DNA of 64,000 bases from a virus (IMGVR_UViG_3300028393_000039:1-64000); one strand, 5' to 3'; shown: positions 17,016 through 26,571, numbered from the stretch's first letter. Notes: generated from the sequence alone by a model not told the origin. Made by a program: numbers and translations.

Positions 17016-18824
17016 TTATCTCAATTCTTTCAAATCAAATGTTCTAACACCATCTACAGTAATTCTTCCGTAAAACCTGTTATTTACCATTTTTTTCGCG
17101 TATCTCGTCATAATACCCTTAATTGGAGTAAAATTGAACGGATTGTACATAGTTGGAGTTAATTGTAGAGGTACGTACGGTGCGTAGATGTAACCTGTAT
17201 CTAACAATGACGTTCCTTTGTGTCCCATCAACACTTGGTTAGCTGGGAAGTAAGGGTCACGATAAACTTGGTAACGACCAGCCAAAGTACCTACTCTTTC
17301 AATACCCATGTTGTATTGGTCTTGCTCAGGAGCTGCGTTTGATACGTGGAAATATTCCAAATCATCAAAAATTGCACTGATTTCAGAAGAAACAACAATC
17401 CAGTTAGCACCACCTCTTAAGGTAGACTTATGAATTTGTGCAGAAATTTGGTTGATTGCGGTAATCAAAGTTTGGTTCCAATCTTTTTGAGTGTATGGAA
17501 CTGCTTGACTTCCTAATCTCTTCCAACCGTTGTAATCCCAACGTAAGTTCCAAGCTGCACCTTTACGTAAATCACGAAGGATTTCACGGTCGATTTCAGC
17601 CGCAACTTGTTCAGACAATAAAGCCGTTAATTCAGCTTCAGCGTCAATGTTGTGGAATGCTGCAACGTCTTGAGCCATTTCAGGTGACCATTGAGCTCTT
17701 AATTTTCTTTCAGTAACAGAAACTGTAACAGATTGAAGGTCAAAAGAAACTTCACCAATTTTATCTTCAAACTCCATTGTTTTGTAAACTCTGTAAGTTG
17801 CACTAAATTGACTGTTTACTGCTGCAGTACCATCAACTGTAATGGTTCTACCAGAATATCCATCAAGTGAATTTGAATTTACAGTACAAGGTGTTTGTAA
17901 ATCAACTTCAATATAGATTTTACCATCAGCATCACAAAGGTTATCGTATGTACCACCATTACCTGTTGAAGGGAATGAAGTAGTCGCATTAATATTACCA
18001 TATTGAACAATACCTCTACCGTATTTCTGAGTTACTAATCTGAATAATAAATTACCCGTACCTGTTCCTGAGAAAGCACCTGTACTAACAGATTTAACTG
18101 TCAAATCAGACAAGAAAGCTTCATTATCCATTACTTGACCATCAGGACCAATTAATTTACCCGCTCCGTTATTTGTGAAACCTGATAAAACAACAATTGC
18201 TTTTCTATAACCTTCAGCAGGTTGTGCTGCGATTGTATATGCACCTGGTAACATTTGTCCATTTGTCCATAAAACAGTAGTCGCACTAGCACTAACGGCA
18301 GAAAATTGTCCTTTTGAGTAATCAAATAAACCTGGAGGGTCTAATGCTGGTTCATTACCTTCATAGAATCTGTCATACAAACTCTTGTCAGTGTTAAAAT
18401 CAAAACCTGCATTTACACCTTGAGTTGCGCCTGGTGCTCCATAAGGTGAATAATGTGTACCACCTACAATACCGTCTCCACTTTCGTAAGACTGAATGTT
18501 AGGTACAAAGTAGAACAATTTACCAATTGGTAAGTTCATAGCTTGTACAGAAACGATATCATTCGCCAACAACTTAGAGAATACTCTACGTACGATTGGG
18601 AAAACAACTGTTTCAAATGCACCTGTATCAGATGTTGATGATGCTTCGTTTATCAAGAATGATGCTTGGTTTTCATATAACTGTGCAACATTTTCTTTTA
18701 GGTGGCCTTTAAGACCTTCAAGGAACCCTAATTTGTCCCATTTGCTAATAGTATCTTCTTTGATAACTTTAAGGTGCTTAAGACCGATGTTACCAACGAG
18801 ACCTGATTCTAATAATGCTCCCAT
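17016..18824 (-). CDS. gp23: Major capsid protein precursor (T4 gp23-like)
   Basis: This 602-residue protein matches the T4 gp23 type. A propeptide of about 60 residues ends SFLINE before ASSTSDTGAFE, an (I/L)xE/A prohead-protease site. The conserved FPIVRRVFSKLLANDIVSVQ and MNLPIGKLFYFVPN follow. Later signatures include a TERKLRAQWSPEMAQDVAAF segment and the C-terminal VNNRFYGRITVDGV. It forms the icosahedral shell after gp21-like cleavage. It is transcribed with the scaffold gene, since no TATTTAT element lies in the 37-nt gap before it. A strong terminator follows. Confidence 0.93.
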   Translation of the reverse strand: MGALLESGLVGNIGLKHLKVIKEDTISKWDKLGFLEGLKGHLKENVAQLYENQASFLINEASSTSDTGAFETVVFPIVRRVFSKLLANDIVSVQAMNLPIGKLFYFVPNIQSYESGDGIVGGTHYSPYGAPGATQGVNAGFDFNTDKSLYDRFYEGNEPALDPPGLFDYSKGQFSAVSASATTVLWTNGQMLPGAYTIAAQPAEGYRKAIVVLSGFTNNGAGKLIGPDGQVMDNEAFLSDLTVKSVSTGAFSGTGTGNLLFRLVTQKYGRGIVQYGNINATTSFPSTGNGGTYDNLCDADGKIYIEVDLQTPCTVNSNSLDGYSGRTITVDGTAAVNSQFSATYRVYKTMEFEDKIGEVSFDLQSVTVSVTERKLRAQWSPEMAQDVAAFHNIDAEAELTALLSEQVAAEIDREILRDLRKGAAWNLRWDYNGWKRLGSQAVPYTQKDWNQTLITAINQISAQIHKSTLRGGANWIVVSSEISAIFDDLEYFHVSNAAPEQDQYNMGIERVGTLAGRYQVYRDPYFPANQVLMGHKGTSLLDTGYIYAPYVPLQLTPTMYNPFNFTPIKGIMTRYAKKMVNNRFYGRITVDGVRTFDLKELR

Positions 18825-18861
18825 TTTTATTGGTTTTTTGTTTTTAGTTTATTATTATTGT

Positions 18862-20340
18862 TTACAACATCTTACCCATCAAATCTTTGATTCTCAAAAA
18901 TTGAGGATTTTCGTAAGTTTTTGATTCAATAAGTGTTGTTGAAGAACCTGTAGAAACATTTTTATTTAATTTAGTTTCAACTGATTCGTTCATTGGTTTA
19001 CTTTCAACCTTTCCTAATTCGTCTTTGATTGACTTATAAAGATTTTTAGATTCTTTTAAAGTCTCAACATCGTCGAATCTTCTGAGGATGTTTATTTTTT
19101 CTTTCTTAGTAGTTGAGTGTTCTGTGAACAATCTTGTAGCGTAAGCTAAATTTGAGTTGAAAATTGCAACTTCATTTAACTTTTCTCTGAACGTATTCAG
19201 AGCTTTTCTGTATTCTTCATTTTTTTCTCTCAACATACCAACTTCTTGTGATAGAGTTTCCTCTTTAAGGTTTCTATTAGGTGTGATTCCTTTTCTAAGT
19301 CCACCGCCTTTTCTTGGGCCCATACCCATCGTTCTAGCAGCTTCTTTAGTTTCGGTTTTCTTAACCATTTGGTTTTTACCGCCCATGTTTTCACCTTTTT
19401 TGTACTCAAATTTTGGTTTACCTGTTCCAACAGATTTTGGTCCTTCTTTCTTGTCTTCTTTAAAACCGCCAGAAGTTTTCTTGTATTGGAATTTAGGTTT
19501 ACCGATTCCGAGTCCTTTAGGTTTCATACCTTTTTTTGCTTTCTTGTGACTGTATGCTTCATCCATTTGCCAAGATTCATCTTCTTCTTCATCATCTTCA
19601 TGATGACGAGATTCCGTGAATTCTTCGTCCATTTCTTCGTCCATTTCTTCGTCCATAGAGATTTCATAGATTGTTTCTTCCATTTCAGATTCATCCATTT
19701 CTTCTTCCATTTCTTCTTCCATTTCTTCGTCCATTTCTTCGTCCATTTGGATTTCATACATAACATCTTCTTCCATTTCTTCGTTACCAAAAATTTGTGC
19801 GATGATGTCGTCAGTTTCTGTGTCGTCCATTTCTGTTTCGTACATTTCGTTTTCGTATTCTTCCTCAACTGATTCTCCTAATCTGATAAGATATTCAGAA
19901 TCTGTGTTATTATCTTTAAGGGTTACATCAGAACCATCTTTTTTGATAATAATTCCGTCTTCTTCACCCATAGCTTTAAAAACTTTAAGGATTTCTTCAT
20001 CAGACGCACCGGTTAAATCAATTGGAGTTTCATCAGAATCCATATTTACGTCCATATCTACGTCATCCATATCGGTGTCAGTATCTACGTCCATATCAAC
20101 TTCATCGTCGTTATCAGTATCAACATCTACATCTACGTCAGTATCTGTGTCTGTATCAACATCTGCGCCAACAACGTCCTCTTCTTCGTCATCTTGCTCA
20201 GAAAGGGATTCTTTTACTAATTGATTGATTTCTTCCTTCATTGTAGAAGCAAGTATTCCTTTTGCATTTTCGGCTATAGCTTCTTCAACATTTTTCATTT
20301 GAATAAGTGCCTCTTCAACTAAGTTTTTGTTTTCTTGCAT
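18862..20340 (-). CDS. gp22: Prohead scaffold/core protein (T4 gp22-like)
   Basis: This 492-residue protein sits directly upstream of the capsid gene, as gp22 does in T4. The first third is very acidic, with Asp/Val/Thr repeats (DVDTDTDTDVDVD...) and then Glu/Met repeats (EEMDEEMEEEMEEEMDESEM). A Lys/Gly-rich middle and a helical C-terminus (about residues 370-470) follow. The C-terminal LRIKDLMGKML resembles scaffold ends. The low-complexity DNA produces long spurious frames on other strands. Assignment is by position and composition. Confidence 0.75.
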   Translation of the reverse strand: MQENKNLVEEALIQMKNVEEAIAENAKGILASTMKEEINQLVKESLSEQDDEEEDVVGADVDTDTDTDVDVDVDTDNDDEVDMDVDTDTDMDDVDMDVNMDSDETPIDLTGASDEEILKVFKAMGEEDGIIIKKDGSDVTLKDNNTDSEYLIRLGESVEEEYENEMYETEMDDTETDDIIAQIFGNEEMEEDVMYEIQMDEEMDEEMEEEMEEEMDESEMEETIYEISMDEEMDEEMDEEFTESRHHEDDEEEDESWQMDEAYSHKKAKKGMKPKGLGIGKPKFQYKKTSGGFKEDKKEGPKSVGTGKPKFEYKKGENMGGKNQMVKKTETKEAARTMGMGPRKGGGLRKGITPNRNLKEETLSQEVGMLREKNEEYRKALNTFREKLNEVAIFNSNLAYATRLFTEHSTTKKEKINILRRFDDVETLKESKNLYKSIKDELGKVESKPMNESVETKLNKNVSTGSSTTLIESKTYENPQFLRIKDLMGKML

Positions 20341-20363
20341 AGAAAATTTATTTATTTTAACTA

Positions 20364-20370
20364 ATAAATA
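20364..20370 (-). promoter_or_regulatory. Late promoter-like TATTTAT (minus)
   Basis: Element 23 nt upstream of the scaffold start. It would drive scaffold plus major capsid protein, after the terminator at 20467. Confidence 0.5.
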
Positions 20371-20466
20371 GTATCAAAAATGAAAAAAGTTTAATTTTTT
20401 CAGTTGTGAGTGATTATTTTTTTATGGGAAAGGACTTCCGTAGTAATAAATAGTGTATAAAAACAA

Positions 20467-20492
20467 AAAAGGTGAGTTAATACTCACCTTTT
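20467..20492. terminator. Terminator between protease block and scaffold
   Basis: AAGGTGAGT / ACTCACCTT with a 4-nt loop and flanking A and T runs. It separates transcription of the 20510-21448 genes from the scaffold-capsid pair. Confidence 0.75.
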
Positions 20493-20509
20493 AAATAAAC
20501 CTAATAAAT

Positions 20510-20728
20510 TTAGTCTTCAATAACTTCATCAATTTTACTTTCTGAAACTGAAGTTATTCTCCAATCGTTTGAGAAACCTTCGTATCTTTTTGTTACTTTA
20601 GCTTCAACATCGGTTACTGAGAACCCTTTTACCAATTTTTCTTCTCTAATTTTTTTAATTTTACCTGTTTGGTCATCAGGTAAATCGTACTGAATTTTTG
20701 CTACAAAATACTTTTCATCCATTTCCAT
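20510..20728 (-). CDS. Small protein in head block
   Basis: This 72-residue charged protein starts 6 nt after the protease gene ends, so the two are co-transcribed. Position (between gp21- and gp22-like genes) is compatible with a small prohead core protein, but no similarity is visible. Confidence 0.6.
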   Translation of the reverse strand: MEMDEKYFVAKIQYDLPDDQTGKIKKIREEKLVKGFSVTDVEAKVTKRYEGFSNDWRITSVSESKIDEVIED

Positions 20729-20734
20729 AATTAT

Positions 20735-21448
20735 TTATTTTCCTAAATAATCGGATAATTTTCTCATTAAATCAATAGAGTGGTCAACATCTCCGCCAGA
20801 TTTTAATTTTTTTTCTTCTTCCAAATTCTCCTCATACTTTTCTCTATCATTTTTATCAGAGAATAAATAAGCACCTGGTGTAGATGGAGATGAAACTAAA
20901 TCAAAACAAATCAATTCAAAATCATCTTGAACTTCATTTCTTTCACCAACTTTTTTAAGTGAACCAACACCCCTTGATGATATACCAAGAGTAACACCTT
21001 GTCTCATAAGATTGGCCGCAATATCTCCTTTAGTTGATACTATACCTCTTTCGTGAAATCCTGGTGATGTTAATAGTTTTAATTTACCCATTAAGATATT
21101 CTTATCCCACCAAATATCGGTAATCAAATGAGACACTCTATCCAAATCAATTAAAGACGATTCTGGATGATTTAATTCTGAAGTTGATAAACCTTTTTGA
21201 ATAGTTGTTTTATACTTATCTGCCTCTCTTTTTAAGATTGGTTCAGGATAAAATCTACCATTTCTATTTGGTGTGTTGTATTTTTGTAGAACGGCATAAA
21301 ATTCAAATGGATTTCTATAATCCATAAGTTTTTGTTCTTGTAAAAATTTTTCGTTAAAACTATCTCTTGGTGATATGTATCCCGCATCCATTTCAACAAG
21401 AATACCAAATCCTAACTCGTTTGCTTCTAAAAGTCTTAATTCTTTCAT
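20735..21448 (-). CDS. gp21: Prohead protease (T4 gp21-like)
   Basis: This 237-residue protein carries the T4 prohead protease signatures. N-terminal QKYNTPNRNGRFYPEPIL is followed by SELNHPESSL with the catalytic His near residue 94. GISSRGVGS gives the catalytic Ser near 157-158, and SPSTPGAYLF follows. The enzyme cleaves scaffold, capsid and internal proteins after (I/L)xE. Its own N-terminus has RLLE before A, a possible self-processing site. It sits in the canonical place between portal and scaffold. A TATTTAT element lies 14 nt upstream. Confidence 0.9.
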   Translation of the reverse strand: MKELRLLEANELGFGILVEMDAGYISPRDSFNEKFLQEQKLMDYRNPFEFYAVLQKYNTPNRNGRFYPEPILKREADKYKTTIQKGLSTSELNHPESSLIDLDRVSHLITDIWWDKNILMGKLKLLTSPGFHERGIVSTKGDIAANLMRQGVTLGISSRGVGSLKKVGERNEVQDDFELICFDLVSSPSTPGAYLFSDKNDREKYEENLEEEKKLKSGGDVDHSIDLMRKLSDYLGK

Positions 21449-21462
21449 TTATTTCTTTTAAG

Positions 21463-21469
21463 ATAAATA
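21463..21469 (-). promoter_or_regulatory. Late promoter-like TATTTAT (minus)
   Basis: Element 14 nt upstream of the prohead protease start. Confidence 0.5.
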
Positions 21470-21483
21470 TTGCAAATAATGAG

Positions 21484-21912
21484 TTATTTTTTTGTGAGGG
21501 TAAAATCAAAGTATTTGTTGGAGGTAATGTTATAATCTTGGATATTATTTACAATCTTTTTTATTGAATTTTTTAAATCGTTTGATTTAAAATCTAATTC
21601 TTTTTCTGTAAAAAGGTTAATTTCTAAATTTAAAAAAGATTTTTTTCCAAAGAAAATTCCACTTGTTCTTAAATCTAAATCAACGATTGATTTTGGTGTG
21701 AATAGTGATGAATCAATTGAATCAAATACCGTATGTTTAAGTTCTCTACTAAAATTACAAACTATTCTGTTCCAATTTTCTAATTCTTCTTTTGGGGATA
21801 CCCAAGATTGAATGTTTATATATACAGATTTTAGATTTTTAGAATCCACGGTTCCATAGACCGATTTAAATGAATTAGATAAATTCAATTTTACACTTTT
21901 CCCTTTTTTCAT
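21484..21912 (-). CDS. Unknown protein in head block
   Basis: This 142-residue protein has alternating strands and helices (SVYINIQSW, SFLNLEINLF) and a conserved-looking structured body. It lies between the bS21 gene (opposite strand) and the prohead protease. No named family recognised. An assembly role is inferred only from location. Confidence 0.6.
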   Translation of the reverse strand: MKKGKSVKLNLSNSFKSVYGTVDSKNLKSVYINIQSWVSPKEELENWNRIVCNFSRELKHTVFDSIDSSLFTPKSIVDLDLRTSGIFFGKKSFLNLEINLFTEKELDFKSNDLKNSIKKIVNNIQDYNITSNKYFDFTLTKK

Positions 21913-21998
21913 TAAGTTCCATAATTAATTTGTTTATTTTTTATAAAAATAGAAGTAATTATGTGTAATATCAAATTTTTTAATATATATTAGGTAAT

Positions 21999-22184
21999 AT
22001 GTTAATAGTACAACTAAAAAATGGAGAAAATATTGAGAAGGCGCTGAAAACCTTGAAATCTAAAGTGATTAAAACTAAACAAAATCAATCACTTACTAAA
22101 AGAAAGGAATATGTGAAAAAATCTGTGTCCCGAAGAGCCGAAATACTAAAGGCGAAATATAATGAACAAAGAAAAAAATCTTAA
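21999..22184 (+). CDS. rpsU: Ribosomal protein bS21 homologue
   Basis: This 61-residue protein matches bS21 along its length. It has an N-terminal strand and GENIEKALKTLKSK, where bacterial bS21 has xExxxxALrrfKr. The second half reads KRKEYVKKSVSRRAEILKAK, corresponding to the R-x-F/Y-x-K-P-S-x-R-R-x-x-x-K segment of Bacteroidota bS21. It would bind the 30S platform near the 3' end of 16S rRNA. It is the only plus-strand gene inside the minus-strand head block and converges with its neighbour by 4 nt. Phage bS21 genes are known from metagenomes. Confidence 0.8.
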   Translation: MLIVQLKNGENIEKALKTLKSKVIKTKQNQSLTKRKEYVKKSVSRRAEILKAKYNEQRKKS

Positions 22185-22873
22185 AGAGACTCCACCAATT
22201 TTTTAAGTTTAAAATAACTTAATTGGTCAAATTTTTCATTTTGTATTTTAAGTATTGTTTCTGAAATTTTTGACTTTGTTTCTTGGTCTGATTCTTTTTC
22301 AATTAATGAATTTAATTTAATTGCTGCGTCATCCTTTAATGAATTGAACTTAATCTTTAAAGATTTTGTATCTTCACTTATAATAGTTTCCAATTCTTTT
22401 TTAGATGTTTCGTCTAAAGTTTGAATAAAATTTTTAATAGTTTGATTTGCAATTTTAACCATCGAACTAATAGGAATATTTACAGATTCTTTAATTTTTG
22501 TTTTTTCCAGAGTTAAAACTTTAACTAATTCTTTTTTACTCTCTACTCTTTCTTTAATTGATGTTGAATTATATACTAAATTATCAATAACCTTGTAGTT
22601 ATTATCATTACCAAATTTTTCATTTGGCAAACTTATATTTTCAATTAATTTTTGAATTAAATTAATCCCTTCGTTTACAAATTCAACCGCATCACGTTCT
22701 GATAATCCTTGAGGTGTAGATAACTCCTCATACAGAGAATACAACTTTGCGATACTTTTATTTTCCAAAACATCTTCTTTAAATCCAAGTAAAGATTTTT
22801 TGAAACTTTTCTTATCTGAATAAGATTCAAGTAATTGATTATCTACGTATGTTTTAATTTGTCCAAAAGTCAT
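22181..22873 (-). CDS. Putative prohead core/assembly protein
   Basis: This 230-residue, largely helical and charged protein directly follows the portal gene. The N-terminus MTFGQIKTYVDNQLLESYSD is an amphipathic leader with LLE before S, similar to other candidate prohead-cleavage leaders here. Position equals that of the T4 core genes 67/68 between portal and protease, but no sequence similarity is claimed. Confidence 0.6.
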   Translation of the reverse strand: MTFGQIKTYVDNQLLESYSDKKSFKKSLLGFKEDVLENKSIAKLYSLYEELSTPQGLSERDAVEFVNEGINLIQKLIENISLPNEKFGNDNNYKVIDNLVYNSTSIKERVESKKELVKVLTLEKTKIKESVNIPISSMVKIANQTIKNFIQTLDETSKKELETIISEDTKSLKIKFNSLKDDAAIKLNSLIEKESDQETKSKISETILKIQNEKFDQLSYFKLKKLVESL

Positions 22874-22889
22874 TTTAATATATTTTATA

Positions 22890-22896
22890 ATAAATA
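22890..22896 (-). promoter_or_regulatory. Late promoter-like TATTTAT (minus)
   Basis: Element 16 nt upstream of the start at 22873. It overlaps the end of the portal stop region. Confidence 0.45.
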
Positions 22897-24753
22897 TTAC
22901 GAATTTAATAACTTATCTAATTCTATATCCATTTCATTAAGTGAATCTATACCGGTTTCAACATCTAGTATTACCGAACCCTCTATAAACCTTTTTTCAA
23001 CTAAAATATTTAAGTTATTCTTTCTTGATTCAGGAGTTATTCCCCCTCCTTCAGGTGGTGCTTCTCCTCCTGGTGGAGGTGGTGGCGGTGCCCCTAAATC
23101 GCCTCCTTCAGGTGGTGGAGCTCCCCCTCCCCCTAAATCAGGTGGTGCTGAAGTTTCTTCACCCGCAGGTTCAGCACCTGCAGTAGATGTTCCACCACTT
23201 GCGTTGTTACCATAAAGCTTATCGATAGTATCAAATAAACCTGTTTTAGTAATAACTGTTGCTGTTGATTTAAGTTCTTCTCCCACTGCCTTCTCAAATC
23301 TTTGTTGTAATAAATCAACTCTAATTTCTTCATCTGAAAAACCAAAAATATGTTTTTTAGCCCAAGTGGAAGAAACTGCTTGAATACCATTTCCTGGGTC
23401 TGAAACCAAATCTTTATATAAAAGAATTTTTTCTTTATAAACATCAATTTTAAGCAAGTCCGCCTGAGTAGACGGGTTAGTTAAACCTAAAGTGAAATTT
23501 GATAATTCATCTTCAAATCCAAGTAAAAATAAATGCACAATTGCAACTTTATTTAACTCTTGAATCATACTTTTTTGAATTCTATTGATTGTTCTTGCAA
23601 AACGAATATCCTGTAATGATAAATTTTTACCGTCACCTACAACTTCCTCAAAACCCAAAAATGCTTTAGGAACACGAAGAGCCGTTAATAATTTCTTTTG
23701 GATATATTCGATATCCGCAATTTCTGATAGGTTTGTTGCTCCCGGTAATGTCTCAATTGGACTCGGTGAGGCTGGGTCACGAACAGGTACAAAATAATCT
23801 TGGTCAACCGCCATTTGATTAAATCTCATATCCACATTACCTGTATTTTTATCCACCACTTGTTGTCTTTTAAACTTATCGGCAACACGGTTTACGTAAG
23901 GTTCAACATCTTCATCATTCATATTACCAACAAACACTTTAAAAATTCTTCTTTCAGGTGCTCTTGAGGTACGATAAATTAACATCGCATCTTCAGATAA
24001 TAATAATTGTTTCCAAATTCTTCTAGCCTTTTCCAACATAGAAGTACCATAAGGAAGTTTTCTATCGTCACCTAATAATCTAAAGTGAGCAATTTCCCAA
24101 GATTGGAATGTAATTGCTTTTTGTTTCCAAGTAAAAGTTAACGCCTTTTTAGCTTCAGTCTTACCTAAATCTACAGGGTGTTTATCACCCATACCAACTT
24201 CGTGTCTTTCAATTTCAATATTAGGTAACTGTTGGCAACCAACAACACCCTTTTCAGGGTCTAATTTTAAGTAAACAAAATTATCACCAAATTTACAAGT
24301 ATTTCTTGTCCACATCGGTAAGTTTGTATTAATATCTAAAACATTATTAAACAAATCCGCCAATACAGACTTAATCCTTTTTGATTCGGAATAAATCTGT
24401 AACATAAATCCATCTTCATTAACTGTTGTAGATTCTTCTGCATATATGTCTAACGCTGCGGAAATTTCGGGAGTGTACTCCATAGATTCATAATCATAAA
24501 CAGAAGATAATCTTGTTGGTTCGTAATAAATTGCTTGAGAGTATAAATTATTCTCTACTTTAGCCCACTGTTGTGCTAAATAAAATGTTTGTTGAGCCTG
24601 TAGTTTTTCTCTTTCGTATTCTCCCTTATCTTTAGTTCTTAATAATTCTGTTTTATCAAGTTTAAATTGGGGGTAGTCTTGTCCTAGCAAAGAATTGGGT
24701 CCGAATGTCTTACCGAGCCTCTGCCATACCGTTAAATTGTTATTTTCAGCCAT
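22897..24753 (-). CDS. gp20: Portal vertex protein (T4 gp20-like)
   Basis: This 618-residue protein has the T4 portal type of sequence: YTPEISAALDIYAEESTTVN, FGDNFVYLKLDPEKGVVG, a RTSRAPERRIFKVFVGN segment, and LRVPKAFLGFEEVVGDGKN. It forms the dodecameric ring for DNA packaging. The C-terminal about 90 residues include a Pro/Gly-rich low-complexity tail (GGGGAPPPEGGDLG..., PPPPPP) that T4 gp20 lacks. Next upstream is the large terminase. Confidence 0.92.
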   Translation of the reverse strand: MAENNNLTVWQRLGKTFGPNSLLGQDYPQFKLDKTELLRTKDKGEYEREKLQAQQTFYLAQQWAKVENNLYSQAIYYEPTRLSSVYDYESMEYTPEISAALDIYAEESTTVNEDGFMLQIYSESKRIKSVLADLFNNVLDINTNLPMWTRNTCKFGDNFVYLKLDPEKGVVGCQQLPNIEIERHEVGMGDKHPVDLGKTEAKKALTFTWKQKAITFQSWEIAHFRLLGDDRKLPYGTSMLEKARRIWKQLLLSEDAMLIYRTSRAPERRIFKVFVGNMNDEDVEPYVNRVADKFKRQQVVDKNTGNVDMRFNQMAVDQDYFVPVRDPASPSPIETLPGATNLSEIADIEYIQKKLLTALRVPKAFLGFEEVVGDGKNLSLQDIRFARTINRIQKSMIQELNKVAIVHLFLLGFEDELSNFTLGLTNPSTQADLLKIDVYKEKILLYKDLVSDPGNGIQAVSSTWAKKHIFGFSDEEIRVDLLQQRFEKAVGEELKSTATVITKTGLFDTIDKLYGNNASGGTSTAGAEPAGEETSAPPDLGGGGAPPPEGGDLGAPPPPPPGGEAPPEGGGITPESRKNNLNILVEKRFIEGSVILDVETGIDSLNEMDIELDKLLNS

Positions 24754-24783
24754 ATAATAAATTTAATTGAAGTAATCAATATT

Positions 24784-24790
24784 ATAAATA
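24784..24790 (-). promoter_or_regulatory. Late promoter-like TATTTAT (minus)
   Basis: Element 30 nt upstream of the portal start. Confidence 0.45.
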
Positions 24791-24791
24791 C

Positions 24792-26555
24792 TTATCTACC
24801 ACCAAATAACCAACCATATTTTTTATAGTCTTCCATACCAGGTCCTTGACTTGGGAAATGTCCCATTTTTGGTGCTGCTTGAGGTACTAAAGGGTTAAAG
24901 AAGTTTGAAGAGTTTCTATCTTCATTAACTGATGTTGCCCACGAATTAATCATAGCCTTTGTTTGGTTAACATTTTTCTCTAATTGTTGAAATGATTTTT
25001 CGCCAACATAGATTGCCATAGAAATAGACATAATACAATCATCGTGTCCGTTTTTTTGGTGGTCAGGTCTTCCATTAATATAAACAAACCCATTCATTTC
25101 ATTATGGAGTCGGTTTGAACGAACCGCAAAATTATGTCTAATTGCTTCTTCAAAAGAGGCAATAATTTGAACTCTTTTGGAGTTAAAATTAATTCCTGGT
25201 ATTTTTTCAGCCATTTTTGGGTCCCATTTCCATTTATTTTGAGTATCCACGTTATCTACGTACATACCACCCTTATAATTCATCTCCTGTAACTTCCTTG
25301 CAGTTGCAACACCCATTCCTCCTGTTAAATCCGTAACACAGTAAGCATTATACATCGTACCCCATTTATAGGCTATTTCTGCAACAATATCGGGTGGTAC
25401 TTTTCCAACATATTCTAATACCTGTTTTCTTTCATCAAAATCAATTATTTGAATACAAGAGAAATCTTCAGAATCTCCCCTTGAAACGTCAATACCCATA
25501 ACATATTTATGTCCCGCTTCAGGTTCATCAAAAATCCATAAAGCATTACCCATAAGTTTTGCCTTAGGCTCCTGTATTGTATTATTTTTAATTCTTTGTA
25601 ATGTTTCGGAGTCAAACACGTTATCACCCGAACTTAAAAAGTTACATTCCAACTCCTGAGCCACTTTTCTCCTATCAAATTTAAGTTTTTTAACCATTTT
25701 CTCAAACCAATCAGAACAAGGTTTATATCCCTGTTCAATATAATCTTTTGTAATTTCGTGGTCTCTTTCATATGGATTATCAACACTTAAATCAACAATT
25801 GCATCTTTTGGATATTCTTCTATATTAAGTAAGAAATGAACCAAATCGGTTGTTTTAACCATATACAAATCTTTTGTATATCTCGGGTCTTTATACCAAA
25901 ACATTTCAGAAATCTTGAAGTCATTCATACTTCTTAATGCTTGGTCGTAAATCTCGTAATAAATCGGGTCCTGTCCGTTTGGTGTTGATACTACAATAAC
26001 CTTACCACCCGTAGATAGTGATGCCATACAAGCCGCCCAAAAGTCTGAATCCGCATCAATAAACGCCGCTTCATCAAAAATAAGGATAGTAGGTGTATAA
26101 CCACGAAGAGCATCTTTTGATGTTGCAACCGCCTTTACCTCACAATCATTATTTAACTTAAAATGTCTTGCGGCGTTCTTTTCGGCCGAAAATCCAATAC
26201 CAACCCAAGACGGCCATTGTTCTGTAAAGGCTCTTATTTTATTTGCCATCTCAACTGACGTATCAAGTTTGTTTGCAATAATCAAAACTTTTTCAGGTTT
26301 GCTTTTTTTAGCAAACGCAAGTTTTTTTGAGGCCCACGCCGCAGTTACCGTAGAAACACCCGCCTGCCTGTATTTTAGGGCGATATTCTCGTTGTATTTT
26401 TCGTAGTCCTCAATAAGACTAATTTGGTCTGGAAATAGGTCTAATGGTACATACTTTGATTTTGTATTATCAAAAGTTTGTAAATACGTTCTTAACGCAT
26501 ATGGAGTATCTCTCATACACTTTGTAACTTCAATTATTAATTGTTCTTTCGTCAT
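24792..26555 (-). CDS. gp17: Large terminase subunit (T4 gp17-like)
   Basis: This 587-residue packaging motor has a Walker A-like KYRQAGVSTVTAA near residue 62 and Walker B TILIFDEAAFID. A coupling motif VVSTPNGQ follows, then an RNase H-type nuclease domain with MGIDVSRGDSEDFS, YCVTDLTGGMG and GHDDCIMSISMA carrying the acidic metal ligands. It cuts and translocates DNA into proheads at the portal. Length is close to T4 gp17 (610). A TATTTAT element lies 6 nt before the start. Confidence 0.93.
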   Translation of the reverse strand: MTKEQLIIEVTKCMRDTPYALRTYLQTFDNTKSKYVPLDLFPDQISLIEDYEKYNENIALKYRQAGVSTVTAAWASKKLAFAKKSKPEKVLIIANKLDTSVEMANKIRAFTEQWPSWVGIGFSAEKNAARHFKLNNDCEVKAVATSKDALRGYTPTILIFDEAAFIDADSDFWAACMASLSTGGKVIVVSTPNGQDPIYYEIYDQALRSMNDFKISEMFWYKDPRYTKDLYMVKTTDLVHFLLNIEEYPKDAIVDLSVDNPYERDHEITKDYIEQGYKPCSDWFEKMVKKLKFDRRKVAQELECNFLSSGDNVFDSETLQRIKNNTIQEPKAKLMGNALWIFDEPEAGHKYVMGIDVSRGDSEDFSCIQIIDFDERKQVLEYVGKVPPDIVAEIAYKWGTMYNAYCVTDLTGGMGVATARKLQEMNYKGGMYVDNVDTQNKWKWDPKMAEKIPGINFNSKRVQIIASFEEAIRHNFAVRSNRLHNEMNGFVYINGRPDHQKNGHDDCIMSISMAIYVGEKSFQQLEKNVNQTKAMINSWATSVNEDRNSSNFFNPLVPQAAPKMGHFPSQGPGMEDYKKYGWLFGGR

Positions 26556-26561
26556 ATTATT

Positions 26562-26568
26562 ATAAATA
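26562..26568 (-). promoter_or_regulatory. Late promoter-like TATTTAT (minus), 6 nt before start
   Basis: Element 6 nt upstream of the terminase start, directly after the terminator of the preceding operon. Confidence 0.5.
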
Positions 26569-26571
26569 GTA

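Noticed and set aside
16805-17047. Plus-strand frame overlapping the HNH start and the capsid terminator
   Set aside because: It crosses the capsid-gene terminator and has an AT-rich, low-complexity product.
19157-20224. Several long open frames on both strands opposite or beside the scaffold gene (for example 19369-19872 plus, 19802-20224 plus, 19524-19868 minus)
   Set aside because: They arise from the low-complexity GAA/GAT/TTC repeats of the acidic scaffold protein; the products are simple Phe/His-, Ser/Val- or Lys/Trp-rich strings.
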